A DNA stretch of 64,000 bases from Methylobacterium sp. (lineage in GTDB: Bacteria > Pseudomonadota > Alphaproteobacteria > Rhizobiales > Beijerinckiaceae), in assembly GCA_002928875.1 (NCBI GenBank), contig PERO01000020.1:62001-126000 (forward strand), written 5' to 3'. The position numbers and the translations under genes are program-made. Below are positions 54,807-63,376 of the stretch, piece by piece. The notes beneath the pieces were generated by a model. That model was not told the DNA's origin. It saw only the letters and a program-made list of their open reading frames with translations, and searched no databases. Position 1 is the stretch's first letter. Each line of letters begins with the position of its first letter.

Positions 54807-55598
54807 GTGAACGACGCATTCGTCCGGCTGGACCGGGTCCAGCATGTCTATGGCGGCGAAGGCGGCGTTCTCGCCGTCGAGGATCTGACCATCGCGGTGA
54901 AGGAAGGCGAATTCGCCGCGGTGGTCGGCCCTTCGGGCTGCGGAAAATCCACACTGATGAAGCTCGCGACCGGGTTGCAATTCCCGCGGGCGGGCTCGGT
55001 GGTAGTGGGCGGCGAAACGGTGACGAAGCCGGTGAAGATGGCCGGCATGGCCTTCCAGAACCCGGTGATGCTGCCCTGGCGCACCACGCTCGACAACGTG
55101 CTGCTGCCGCTCGAGATCGTCGAGCCACATCGCTCGCGCCTGCGCAAGGAGAAGGCGGCCTATGTCGAGAAGTCCGAGGCGCTTCTCGCGCAGGTGGGCC
55201 TCAAGGGTTTCGGCCCGCGCTTTCCCTGGCAACTTTCCGGCGGCATGCAGCAGCGCGCCTCGCTCTGCCGGGCGCTGATCCACGAGCCGCGCCTGCTGAT
55301 GCTCGACGAACCATTCGGCGCGCTCGATGCCTTCACCCGCGAGGAATTGTGGTGCGTCATCCGCGACCTGCATGCGGCGAAGAAATTCACGGTCATCCTC
55401 GTGACACATGATTTGCGCGAGGCGGTCTTCCTCGCCGATCGCGTCTTCTGCATGAGCGCGCGGCCCGGCCGCATCGTCGCCGAGCGCGAGGTGAGCCTGC
55501 CGCGCCCGCGCGACCTCGACGTGACCTTCAAGCCTGAATTCGCGGAGATCGTGCACGAATTGCGCGGGCATATCCGCGAGGCACGCAATGTGCATTGA
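54807..55598 (+). CDS. ABC transporter ATP-binding protein
   Basis: The 263-residue ATPase is called from GTG 54807 (read as MNDAFVRLDRVQ); a TTG at 54777 overlapping the previous stop is an alternative. It has Walker A GPSGCGKST, Q-loop AFQNPVMLPWRTTLDNV, signature LSGGMQQRASLCRALIHEP, Walker B LLMLDEPFGALD and the switch His in VTHDLREAV. It is of the SsuB/TauB nitrate-sulfonate-taurine class. It is co-transcribed with the preceding binding protein; a palindromic repeat separates it from the permease gene. Confidence 0.93.
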   Translation: MNDAFVRLDRVQHVYGGEGGVLAVEDLTIAVKEGEFAAVVGPSGCGKSTLMKLATGLQFPRAGSVVVGGETVTKPVKMAGMAFQNPVMLPWRTTLDNVLLPLEIVEPHRSRLRKEKAAYVEKSEALLAQVGLKGFGPRFPWQLSGGMQQRASLCRALIHEPRLLMLDEPFGALDAFTREELWCVIRDLHAAKKFTVILVTHDLREAVFLADRVFCMSARPGRIVAEREVSLPRPRDLDVTFKPEFAEIVHELRGHIREARNVH

Positions 55599-55606
55599 GG
55601 GAGAGG

Positions 55607-55690
55607 CGTCATGGCGAGGAGAGGCACAGCCTCGACGCGGCAATCCATTTTTTCCGGATCGCCACGTCGCTTCGCTCCTCGCGATGACGG
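55607..55690. repeat. Palindromic repeat, copy 1, before the permease gene
   Basis: CGTCATGGCGAGGA at the left end and TCCTCGCGATGACG at the right end are inverted. The middle reads GCGGCAATCCA and GGATCGCCACGTCGC. Copy 2 at 56499-56594 shares the order CATGGCGAGGA / GACGCGGCAATCCA / GGATCGCCACGTC / CTCGCGA. It is a dispersed REP-type element located inside an apparent operon. Confidence 0.8.
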
Positions 55691-55723
55691 CCACCGAACA
55701 CGGAGAGTGAGGCTCGATTTCCC

Positions 55724-56494
55724 ATGACACAGAAGCAGAAAATCGCGCTCGCGCCGTGGGTCTTCACCATCGGCTTCTTCCTGCTCTGGGAGATTGGCTG
55801 CCGCGTCTTCAACGTGTCGAGCTTCGTGCTGCCCACGCCGCTCTCCATCGGCAAGGCGATGTGGGAATACCGCACGCAATTGACCTTCCATTCGTTCCAC
55901 ACGCTGTGGATGACCTTCGCGGGCTTCGCCATCGCCGTCGTCTTCGGCCTCGGCATGGGGCTGCTGCTCGGCTCCTCGCGCATCGTGCATGCGGGAACCT
56001 ATCCGCTGCTCGTGGGCTTCAACGCCATCCCCAAGGTGGCGGTGGTGCCGATCCTGGTGATCTGGTTCGGCGTGGGCTGGATGCCGGCGGTGCTGACCGC
56101 GTTCCTGATCTCGTTCTTCCCGATCGTCGTGAATGTGGCGACCGGCCTTGCGACCATCGAACCGGAAACGGAGGACGTGCTGAAGGCACTCGGCGCCTCG
56201 AAATACGACATCATGACCAAGGTCGGGCTGCCGCGCTCGATGCCCTATTTCTTCGGCTCGCTGAAGGTTGCGATCACGCTCGCCTATGTCGGCTCGGTCA
56301 TCGCCGAATACAACGCCTCGAAATACGGCATCGGCAACCTGATGGCGCGCGCCAGCGCCGATTTCAACGTGCCGCTGCTCTTTGCGTCGCTCCTCGCGCT
56401 CGCGGTGCTGGGCGTGGCGATGTATGCCGTCACGGCCTGGATCGAGAAGCGCATGACCGGCTGGGCGCAGCGTTCGGGATTCGCGGCGAATTGA
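55724..56494 (+). CDS. ABC transporter permease (SsuC/TauC type)
   Basis: The 256-residue inner-membrane protein has six predicted helices, starting KIALAPWVFTIGFFLLWEIG. The binding-protein-dependent permease loop is complete (ATIEPETEDVLKALGASKYD, then IMTKVGLPRSMPYFFGSLKV). It pairs with the ATPase and binding protein just upstream, making a three-component importer. It is flanked by two copies of the same palindromic repeat, which could affect message stability of this gene relative to its partners. Confidence 0.92.
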   Translation: MTQKQKIALAPWVFTIGFFLLWEIGCRVFNVSSFVLPTPLSIGKAMWEYRTQLTFHSFHTLWMTFAGFAIAVVFGLGMGLLLGSSRIVHAGTYPLLVGFNAIPKVAVVPILVIWFGVGWMPAVLTAFLISFFPIVVNVATGLATIEPETEDVLKALGASKYDIMTKVGLPRSMPYFFGSLKVAITLAYVGSVIAEYNASKYGIGNLMARASADFNVPLLFASLLALAVLGVAMYAVTAWIEKRMTGWAQRSGFAAN

Positions 56495-56498
56495 GGTT

Positions 56499-56594
56499 GG
56501 CCATTGCGAGGAGGCCGAAGGCCGACGCGGCAATCCAGGGTTTCTGGATCGCCACGTCCTGCTACGCTTCGCTCGCAGTCCTCGCGAAGACGGC
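56499..56594. repeat. Palindromic repeat, copy 2, after the permease gene
   Basis: It begins GCCATTGCGAGGAGGC and ends CTCGCGAAGACGGC, with GCGGCAATCCAGG and CTGGATCGCCACGTC inverted in the middle. It is related to copy 1 at 55607-55690 with local insertions. It lies between the permease stop and the convergent oxidase stop at 56601, so it might also serve as a transcription-end structure. Confidence 0.8.
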
Positions 56595-56600
56595 CCTGCG

Positions 56601-58043
56601 CTATCCGCCCGGCGTGAATTCCGGCAGATCATCGCCGATCGCGATGACCTTGCCCGGGTTCAGCCGGTTCTCGGGGTCGAGCGCACGCTTCAGCGTTTCC
56701 ATCAGCTTCAGCGCCACCGGGTCCTTGTAATGCGGGAGTTCGTCGCGCTTGAAGAGCCCGACGCCATGCTCCGCCGCGATGGACCCGCCGCGCTTTGCCA
56801 CCTCGTCATGCACGATGCGATTGAAGCGATGCCACTCCGCGAGGAACGCCTTCGGCTCCATGCCCACGGGCTGGCTGAGGTTGAAGTGGATATTCCCGTC
56901 GCCGATATGCCCGAAGGCGCAGACGCGCAAGGCGGGCATCGCGGCCTCGCAGGCCGCACTGGCCTCGATCAGGAAATCCGCGACGCGGCTGATCGGCACC
57001 GAGACATCGTGCTTGATCGAGGCCCCCTCGTGCTTCTGATATTCCGAGAGGCCCTCGCGCAAGTGCCAGAAGGCGGCGGCCTGCGCATCGCTCGCGGCTA
57101 AAGTGGCATCCTCGATTTCCCCGGCTTCGAGCGCGGGTTCCAGGACTTCCATCATCAGCGACTCGAGATCGGCGTTCGGCTCCGGGCTTGTGAGTTCGAC
57201 CAGCGCATAAGAGGCGTGCGGCGTCGCAAGCGGGTCGCGCGCGCCCGGTGCATGGCGCGTCACGATCTCGAGGCCGAAGCGCGGGATGATCTCGAGGGTC
57301 GTAAGCCGGTCGCAGGCCCGCTGGCGAAGGCGCGCGAAGAACGCGACGATCTCCGTCGGCCCGGCGGCACCGACGAAGGCCGTGGCGCGCGCTTTCGGCA
57401 GCGGGAAGAGCTTCAGCACAGCCCTGGTGACAATGCCGAGCGTCCCTTCCGAGCCGATGAACAGGTGCTTGAGGTCATAGCCCGCATTGTCCTTGCGCAA
57501 GGCCGAGAGACCATTCCAGATCGCCCCATCGGGCAGCACGACCTCGAGGCCCAACACGAGATCACGCGTGTTGCCATAGCGCAGGACAGCCGTGCCCCCG
57601 GCATTCGCAGCGATGTTCCCGCCGATGGTGCATGACCCCTCCGAGGCGAGCGACAGCGGATAGAGGAACCCCGCCGCGCGCGCCGCCGCCTGCACATCGG
57701 CCAGCACCGCGCCGGCTTCCACGGTGATCGCGGCATTGACCGCGTCAACCGGCTGAATCGCCTTCATGCGCTTCAGCGCAATCACCACGCCGCCATGCGG
57801 CACGCCCCCGCCGACAAGGCCGGTATTCCCGCCCTGCGCCACGAAGGACACGCCCGCCGCGTTGCAGGCCTTCACAACCGCCGAGACCTCCGCCGTGCTG
57901 GCGGGCGTGACGGCAGCGATCGCGGTGCCCGTCGCCAGTCGCCGCGTTTCCGCGAGATAGGGCGCGAGATCATCCGCCGCGACATGCACATGCGCCTCGC
58001 CGACGATGGCCACGAGTTGCGGGAGAAGTTCGGCAGCAGACAT
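56601..58043 (-). CDS. FAD-linked oxidase, glycolate oxidase/D-lactate dehydrogenase GlcD-like
   Basis: The 480-residue protein starts at 58043 (MSAAELLPQL). The FAD-binding PCMH domain shows VSFVAQGGNTGLVGGGVPHG, YPLSLASEGSCTIGGNIAAN and HLFIGSEGTLGIVTRAVLKL. The C-terminal FAD-linked oxidase domain has RVCAFGHIGDGNIHFN and the terminal SIAAEHGVGLFKRDEL and DPENRLNPGKV. It oxidises a 2-hydroxy acid such as glycolate, D-lactate or D-2-hydroxyglutarate; which one cannot be read. No glcE/glcF is adjacent. Confidence 0.9.
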   Translation of the reverse strand: MSAAELLPQLVAIVGEAHVHVAADDLAPYLAETRRLATGTAIAAVTPASTAEVSAVVKACNAAGVSFVAQGGNTGLVGGGVPHGGVVIALKRMKAIQPVDAVNAAITVEAGAVLADVQAAARAAGFLYPLSLASEGSCTIGGNIAANAGGTAVLRYGNTRDLVLGLEVVLPDGAIWNGLSALRKDNAGYDLKHLFIGSEGTLGIVTRAVLKLFPLPKARATAFVGAAGPTEIVAFFARLRQRACDRLTTLEIIPRFGLEIVTRHAPGARDPLATPHASYALVELTSPEPNADLESLMMEVLEPALEAGEIEDATLAASDAQAAAFWHLREGLSEYQKHEGASIKHDVSVPISRVADFLIEASAACEAAMPALRVCAFGHIGDGNIHFNLSQPVGMEPKAFLAEWHRFNRIVHDEVAKRGGSIAAEHGVGLFKRDELPHYKDPVALKLMETLKRALDPENRLNPGKVIAIGDDLPEFTPGG

Positions 58044-58154
58044 GAGAGGCGATCCCGGTCTTGATTTGGGCGCGACGAGCGGCGACATCGTAGGGCGCAA
58101 GCGCCGCGAGGGAAATCGCGGATTGCCGCAGCACCCTGGCGGAAGGAACCTTCG

Positions 58155-59153
58155 ATGATCCCCAGAACGATGCAGGAAATCCGCTTCCGGGGCGCCGGCG
58201 GGCCGGAGGTGATCGCGGTGGCGGAAGGCCCCGTGCCACAACCGGGCCCGAACCAATATCTCGTGAAGGTCGCCTATGCGGGCGTGAACCGGCCGGATTG
58301 CCTGCAGCGGGCGGGCGGCTACCCGCCGCCGCCGGGTGCGCCGGACGTCCCGGGGCTCGAGATTTCCGGCCATGTCGTGGCGGCGGGCGAAGGCGCTCAA
58401 ATGCCTGTCGGCGCTGCGCTCTGCGCGCTCGTCGCCGGTGGCGGCTATGCGGAATATGCGCTGGTCGATGCGCCGCTCGCCATGCCGGTGCCGCAGGGCC
58501 TGTCGCTCGTCGAGGCCGCAGCCCTGCCGGAAAACGTGCTGACGGTCTACGACAACGTGGTGACGCGCGGGCGCCTCTCGGCCGGCGAAACCTTCCTCGT
58601 GCATGGTGGCACCAGCGGCATCGGTTCCATCGCGATCCAGATGGCGAAGGCATGGGGCGCGCGCGTTTTCGCCACGGCGCGGGGGCCGGAGAAGCTCGCC
58701 TTCTGCCGCGAACTCGGGGCGGATCTCGCAATCGATTACACCGGACCGGATTATGCGGCGGAGGTGCTGGAGGCCACGAACCAGCAGGGCGTCGACGTGA
58801 TCCTCGACATGGTCGGCGGGGATTACATCGGCCGCAACCTGCGGTGCCTCGCGGTGGAAGGGCGGCTCGTGCAGATCGCCTTCCTCAAGGGCTCGAAGGC
58901 GGAGATCGATTTCCGCCACCTGATGATCCGCCGCCTCACCATGACCGGCTCGACCCTGCGCCCGCGTTCGCTGGCGCTGAAGGCTGCCATCGTCAGCGCG
59001 GTCCTGCGCGAAATCTGGCCGCTGGTGGAACGGGGGGCCATTCGCCCGCGCATCGACACCGTGCTGCCGCTGGCCGAAGCCCGCGCCGCGCATGAGCGGA
59101 TGGAATCGAGCGCCCATCGCGGCAAGATCATGCTGGCGGTCGCAGGCGGATAG
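58155..59153 (+). CDS. Zinc-independent NAD(P)H:quinone oxidoreductase, PIG3-like
   Basis: The 332-residue MDR protein starts at ATG 58155 with GGAAGGAA upstream. It has the PIG3-type N-terminus (MQEIRFRGAGGPEV), then AGVNRPDCLQRAGGYPPPPG, LPENVLTVYDNVV, and the NADPH site VHGGTSGIGSIAIQMAKAWG with FATARGPEKLAFCRELGADL. There are no zinc-ligand cysteines. It reduces quinones or enones. It ends seven bases from the convergent small secreted protein gene. Confidence 0.9.
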   Translation: MIPRTMQEIRFRGAGGPEVIAVAEGPVPQPGPNQYLVKVAYAGVNRPDCLQRAGGYPPPPGAPDVPGLEISGHVVAAGEGAQMPVGAALCALVAGGGYAEYALVDAPLAMPVPQGLSLVEAAALPENVLTVYDNVVTRGRLSAGETFLVHGGTSGIGSIAIQMAKAWGARVFATARGPEKLAFCRELGADLAIDYTGPDYAAEVLEATNQQGVDVILDMVGGDYIGRNLRCLAVEGRLVQIAFLKGSKAEIDFRHLMIRRLTMTGSTLRPRSLALKAAIVSAVLREIWPLVERGAIRPRIDTVLPLAEARAAHERMESSAHRGKIMLAVAGG

Positions 59154-59160
59154 CCCGCCT

Positions 59161-59508
59161 TCAGCGCCGTTCCGGCCTGGAGGGAACCGGCCGCCCTGCG
59201 CTCAGCTTCGGATGCGGCAGGATCACCGTCACCGCGCCACGCGGCACGTTCGGCTGCTGCACGATGCGCCGCTGGGGCAATGATCCGGTGATGTCGGGCT
59301 GGCGGGCGGCACGCTCCGCCGCCTCGCGCGCCCGTTGCTCCTCCCGCGCGCGGCGCTGGGCATCCGCCTCGCGATCCAGCAACTCGCCGAGGGTGGGCGA
59401 AGCGGGGTCGATATCGATGGCCGAGGGCTGCGAGGCGGCACGCGGCTCGGCCAGGATCGCACCGGAAAACACGGCCGCCAGCAGGGCGGACTTCCGCAAT
59501 TGACGCAT
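59161..59508 (-). CDS. Hypothetical exported protein with Arg/Ala-rich coiled region
   Basis: The 115-residue protein begins MRQLRKSALLAAVFSG, a signal peptide probably cleaved near ILAEPRAAS. A predicted coiled-coil follows (residues about 42-75, heptads of Ala, Glu and Arg: READAQRRAREEQRAREAAE). The tail ITGSLPQRRIVQQPNVPRGA ends in a proline-rich basic segment. No family is recognised, though ITGSLP-type tails occur in several small Hyphomicrobiales secreted proteins. It is a single-gene unit, leftwards. Confidence 0.6.
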   Translation of the reverse strand: MRQLRKSALLAAVFSGAILAEPRAASQPSAIDIDPASPTLGELLDREADAQRRAREEQRAREAAERAARQPDITGSLPQRRIVQQPNVPRGAVTVILPHPKLSAGRPVPSRPERR

Positions 59509-59597
59509 GAACGCAACACCACAGGCCGGCGGCGCGGGGAACGCAAGGCAAACCCCACCGGCAAGGCGCAGGGTAAACGATCAGGGTTGTTATTTTG

Positions 59598-60305
59598 CTA
59601 AGCCGGCGGGAGAGGCCGCCGGAACGGCGCGGAGGACGGTCGCGCTTCGCCGGCAACGCCCTCGGGGCGGTCGAGCCCCAGTTGCTGCGCCGCCTGCACG
59701 AGATCGCGCAGGCGAGCCGAGCCGGTCTTGCGGCGGATGTTCAGCCGGTGCGTTTCCACCGTGCGCACGGAGAGCGCCAGCCGGCGGGCGATCTCCTTGT
59801 TCGAAAATCCGCCGCCGATGAAACGCAGCACTTCCGTCTCGCGTTCGGTCAGCTGGTAGAGATCGTCCTTCGGCGCCTGGCGCGGCAAGGCGATCAGCCC
59901 GGAGGCGAGGCAGCCCGAGACATAGACCCCGCCTTGCGAGACGGCCCGCATCGCGTGCAGGAACTCCGTCGCGGGCGCCTTGCGCGTCAGGCAGGCATGC
60001 GCGCCCGCCGCCAGCAGGGCTGGCACCTTGTCGAGTTCGTTGTCGAGGACGCTGACCAGGATGCGCAATCGCGGCTGACCGAGGCGCAGACGCGGGATGA
60101 TGTCCGCGAGCCGCATCCCCGGCAGGCCGGTCTCGATCAAGAGCGCATCCGGCTGGTGCATCTCCAGGGCCTTTACGAGAGCAGTCTTGTCCCCGGTTTC
60201 CGCGATGACGAGGACATCGCCGGCGCGCTCGAAGGCCATGCGCAGGCCCTCGCGCAGCGCCGGTTGCCCGTCGGCCAGAATCACCCGAATCTTCGCGAAG
60301 GACAT
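59598..60305 (-). CDS. LuxR-type response regulator with atypical receiver
   Basis: The 235-residue protein starts at 60305, GGGAGAGGG upstream. The receiver domain (about 5-125) has LADGQPALREGL, but the phospho-acceptor position in PDALLIETGLPGM is Glu58 rather than Asp; Lys of the usual switch is in LTRKAPATE. A LuxR HTH follows (about 152-215): LTERETEVLRFIGGGFSNKE and VRTVETHRLNIRRKTG. No sensor kinase gene is adjacent. The C-terminal tail is Pro/Arg-rich. Glu may mimic the phosphorylated state, so DNA binding could be constitutive; this is inference. Confidence 0.88.
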   Translation of the reverse strand: MSFAKIRVILADGQPALREGLRMAFERAGDVLVIAETGDKTALVKALEMHQPDALLIETGLPGMRLADIIPRLRLGQPRLRILVSVLDNELDKVPALLAAGAHACLTRKAPATEFLHAMRAVSQGGVYVSGCLASGLIALPRQAPKDDLYQLTERETEVLRFIGGGFSNKEIARRLALSVRTVETHRLNIRRKTGSARLRDLVQAAQQLGLDRPEGVAGEARPSSAPFRRPLPPA

Positions 60306-60493
60306 GGCCCTCTCCCTGCTCCGAAACCGAACGCCCCGACGCCTGATCCGTCCCGGAACGGGAGGGTTTCTCCCGATTCCGGACAGCGGCACGCGTGTTG
60401 CGATCACGGTTTCAAGCCTGATGCCAATCGGGCTTTACGCGGTTGCGCGAACGCGGGATATGCAATCGCCGATCCTGCATGAACGGAAACGGA

Positions 60494-61099
60494 ATGCCGC
60501 GAACGCTCGTCTTCGACATTGGTCAGGTGCTGCTGCGCTATGACCCGCACCTCGCCTATCTGGACCTGCTGCCGGATCACGCGATGCGCACGCATTTCCT
60601 GACCGAGATCCTGCCGCCCGAATGGAATCTCGAGCAGGATCGCGGCCGCGACTGGCGCGAGGCCGAGGCGCTGCAGATCGCGAAACATCCCGATCATGCC
60701 GACCTGATCCGGGCCTTCCGCGCGAACTGGCGGAAGATGGTGCCCGAGGCCATCGCGCCGAATGTCGCCGTGCTGGAGGATGCGCTCGCCGCCGGCATTC
60801 CGACCTACGCGATCACCAATTTCGCCTCCGACACGCTTGCCGAGGCCGATACGATCTACCCCTTCCTCACGCGGTTTGCCGGCCGCGTGGTCTCGGCGGA
60901 GGAGCGGCTGCTGAAGCCCGATCCGGCGATCTTCCGGGTGTTTCTCGAGCGATATGGCCAGCAGGCGGAGGATTGCCTGTTCATGGATGACAGCCGCCCG
61001 AATGTGGATGCGGCGGCGGCCATGGGCTTCTCGGTGATCCACGTCGCGCCGGCAACCGACCTGCGAGCGGAAGTGCGCCGTTTCGGTTTTGCGGTCTGA
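60494..61099 (+). CDS. HAD-superfamily phosphatase (IA type)
   Basis: The 201-residue protein starts at ATG 60494 (MPRTLVFDIGQVLL); ATG 60479 is also in frame. HAD motifs: I FDIGQVLLRYDP (first Asp present, second residue Gly/Gln in place of the usual xD), II TYAITNF (Thr/Asn), III RLLKPDPAIF (Lys), IV FMDDSRPNVDAA. It resembles YihX-like phosphatases; the second catalytic Asp of motif I (DxD) is replaced, as in FDIGQVL-type relatives. The substrate is unknown. It is convergent with the protease gene. Confidence 0.85.
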   Translation: MPRTLVFDIGQVLLRYDPHLAYLDLLPDHAMRTHFLTEILPPEWNLEQDRGRDWREAEALQIAKHPDHADLIRAFRANWRKMVPEAIAPNVAVLEDALAAGIPTYAITNFASDTLAEADTIYPFLTRFAGRVVSAEERLLKPDPAIFRVFLERYGQQAEDCLFMDDSRPNVDAAAAMGFSVIHVAPATDLRAEVRRFGFAV

Positions 61100-61102
61100 C
61101 CC

Positions 61103-61630
61103 TCACTGCCGCAGGACGAGCGTGCTGCCGTTCATCTCGAAGCTCTTGAGACGTTTCAGGAAGCTCATGCCCAGCAGGGTGATGTGCAGCGCGCCGGGCG
61201 GCATGATCGTCGCCTCGACATCGCGAACGACGATGCCCTGCAACCGCAGCTCCGGGATGCGCGCCTTCGCCGCCCGCACGATGCCATTCGCGGTCTGCAT
61301 CGGCACGGTGTAATCGCCGGGCTTCGGCCGGATGCCGGCCTTCAGGGCGTCCTCGTGCGAGAAGGCGACCACCGAGGCCCCGGTATCGACCAGCGCCTTC
61401 ACGAACTGGTTGTTGACGCCCAGATCGGTCGCGAAATGCCCGCGACGGTCGGCCTTGAGCGCGACGATGCGCGCGGCCGGCGCGGCGGCATTGCTGGCGG
61501 CAGGGGTGGCGACGGCGGCCGCAACGGGCTCGGCCTTTTCCGGTTCGCCCTGCCGTTTTGCGATCGTGTTGGCGAGGTTGGCACCGCCGATCGCGACGCC
61601 GGCCACCATCAGAATGATGCGAAACGACAT
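61103..61630 (-). CDS. Retropepsin-like (clan AA) membrane-anchored aspartic protease
   Basis: The 175-residue protein begins with an N-terminal anchor helix (FRIILMVAGVAIGGANLA), then an Ala/Pro-rich linker, and a single retropepsin-like domain from about 55. The active-site motif is VDTGAS (Asp82), with FVKALVDTGASVVAFSHED and the C-terminal LLGMSFLKRLKSFEMNGSTL typical of TIGR02281-type proteases. It would work as a homodimer in the periplasm. Its substrate is unknown. The gap 61631-61753 shows no feature beyond its probable promoter. Confidence 0.87.
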   Translation of the reverse strand: MSFRIILMVAGVAIGGANLANTIAKRQGEPEKAEPVAAAVATPAASNAAAPAARIVALKADRRGHFATDLGVNNQFVKALVDTGASVVAFSHEDALKAGIRPKPGDYTVPMQTANGIVRAAKARIPELRLQGIVVRDVEATIMPPGALHITLLGMSFLKRLKSFEMNGSTLVLRQ

Positions 61631-61753
61631 GGAAATTCACCCTCCTGGCCCTGTGCGGCCGGCAGTCTTTCCACCCGTTCCCGAAAGATGTGTTGAAGCG
61701 ACCGCTTCGATTGCCGGCGCGGTGAACAGGGGTTCAACGCAATCGCGCGTATT

Positions 61754-63376
61754 CTATGCAGGCTGCTCGATCTGGAAGGCGGCATGGAACAGCGCTTGGG
61801 TATAGGCGTCCTTCGGTGCCGCGAAGAGGTCGCGCGCCGGCCCCTCCTCGACGATCACGCCGTTGCGCATCACCAGCACATGGCTCGCCAAGGCGCGCAC
61901 GACCTTCAGATCGTGGCTGATGAAGAGATAGGCGAGGCCGCGCTTCGCCTGCAGATCGCGCAGGAGGTCCACGATCTGCGCCTGCACGCTCATGTCGAGG
62001 GCGGAGGTGGGTTCGTCCAGCACCACGAATTCCGGATCGAGCGCCATGGCGCGCGCGATCGCGATGCGCTGGCGCTGGCCGCCGGAGAATTCATGCGGGT
62101 AGCGATCCATCGCGGCGGGGTCGAGCCCGACATCGACGAGCGCGTGGGCCACGCGCTCGCGGGCGCGCTTTTCCTTCAATCCCGGCTCCTGGATGTAGAG
62201 CCCTTCGGCCACGATATCCGCGACCGACATGCGCGGCGAGAGCGAGCCATAGGGATCCTGGAAGACGATCTGCATGGCCTTGCGCATCGGGCGCATCTCG
62301 GCGAAGCCGAGGCCCTGCACATCGCGCCCCAGCACGACGATCCGGCCCTCCGAGCGGATCATCCGGAGGATCGCGAGACCGAGCGTGGTTTTCCCCGAGC
62401 CGGATTCGCCCACGACGCCCAGGGTCTCGCCCTTGCGGATGCGCAGCGACACGCCATCCACCGCCTTCACATGGCCCGTCACCTTGCGGAAGAAGCCCGA
62501 GCGGATCGGGAAATGCACCTTCACATCGCTGATTTCCGCCACCACTGGCGCATCCGGGTGCGGCACGGGCGGCTCGCCCGAGGGTTCGGCCGCGAGCAAC
62601 GCCTTCGTATAGGCATGCTGCGGCTTCGCGAAGACCTCGGCCACCGGCCCCTGCTCGACGATCTCGCCCTTCTTCATCACCGCGACCCGATGCGCGAGGC
62701 GACGCACGATGCCGAGATCATGCGTGATGAAAAGCATCGCCATGCCGGTCTCGCGCTGGAGGTCCTTCAGAAGCGCGAGGATCTGCGCCTGCACGGTGAC
62801 ATCGAGCGCGGTGGTCGGCTCATCAGCGATGAGAAGCGCGGGCTCGTTCGCGAGCGCCATGGCGATCATCACGCGCTGGCGCTGTCCGCCCGAAAGCTGG
62901 TGCGGATAGGCGCCGAGGCGCTTCTCCGGCTCGCGAATGCCCACCTTGTTCAGGAGATCGAGTACACGCGCCCGCGCCGCCTCGCCCGAAAGGCCGCGAT
63001 GGATGGAGAGGATCTCGCCGATCTGCTGCTCGATCGTGTGCAGCGGATTGAGCGAGGTCATCGGCTCCTGGAAGATCATCGAGATCGCATTGCCGCGCAC
63101 GCTGCGCAAAGCCGCATCGCCCGCGTTCAGCAGGTCGCGCGTTGGCTTGCCCGCCTCGGCAAAGAGCACGCGGCCCGAGGGGTGATGCGCGGCGGGATAG
63201 TTCAGCAGGCCCAGCACCGAAAGCGCCGTCACGGATTTCCCCGAGCCGGATTCGCCGACGATCGCCAGCGTCTCGCCCTTCTCGACCGTGAAGGAGACGC
63301 CGCGCACCGCGAGGCTCTCCTGCCCGCCCTGCCGGAAAGCCACTGCGAGATTGTCGACCGCGAGAAGGGGGCTCAT
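61754..63376 (-). CDS. yejF: Peptide ABC transporter ATPase with two nucleotide-binding domains
   Basis: The 540-residue protein fuses two ABC domains. Domain 1 (about 5-265) has Walker [12 protein letters not shown], signature [19 protein letters not shown] and Walker [13 protein letters not shown]; domain 2 (about 280-535) has [30 protein letters not shown] and [12 protein letters not shown]. This is the YejF type of oligopeptide/microcin C importer. It overlaps the permease gene by four bases (ATGA), so the transporter operon runs leftwards from beyond the window. Confidence 0.94.
   Translation of the reverse strand: MSPLLAVDNLAVAFRQGGQESLAVRGVSFTVEKGETLAIVGESGSGKSVTALSVLGLLNYPAAHHPSGRVLFAEAGKPTRDLLNAGDAALRSVRGNAISMIFQEPMTSLNPLHTIEQQIGEILSIHRGLSGEAARARVLDLLNKVGIREPEKRLGAYPHQLSGGQRQRVMIAMALANEPALLIADEPTTALDVTVQAQILALLKDLQRETGMAMLFITHDLGIVRRLAHRVAVMKKGEIVEQGPVAEVFAKPQHAYTKALLAAEPSGEPPVPHPDAPVVAEISDVKVHFPIRSGFFRKVTGHVKAVDGVSLRIRKGETLGVVGESGSGKTTLGLAILRMIRSEGRIVVLGRDVQGLGFAEMRPMRKAMQIVFQDPYGSLSPRMSVADIVAEGLYIQEPGLKEKRARERVAHALVDVGLDPAAMDRYPHEFSGGQRQRIAIARAMALDPEFVVLDEPTSALDMSVQAQIVDLLRDLQAKRGLAYLFISHDLKVVRALASHVLVMRNGVIVEEGPARDLFAAPKDAYTQALFHAAFQIEQPA

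Noticed and set aside
53116..55128. A 670-residue minus-strand frame over guaD and the ABC genes
   Set aside because: It spans four real + strand genes and their gaps, has no start context, and looks like composition-driven openness.
55607..56594. CRISPR-like repeats
   Set aside because: There are only two copies, each internally palindromic and about 890 bases apart, with no regular spacers or cas genes.
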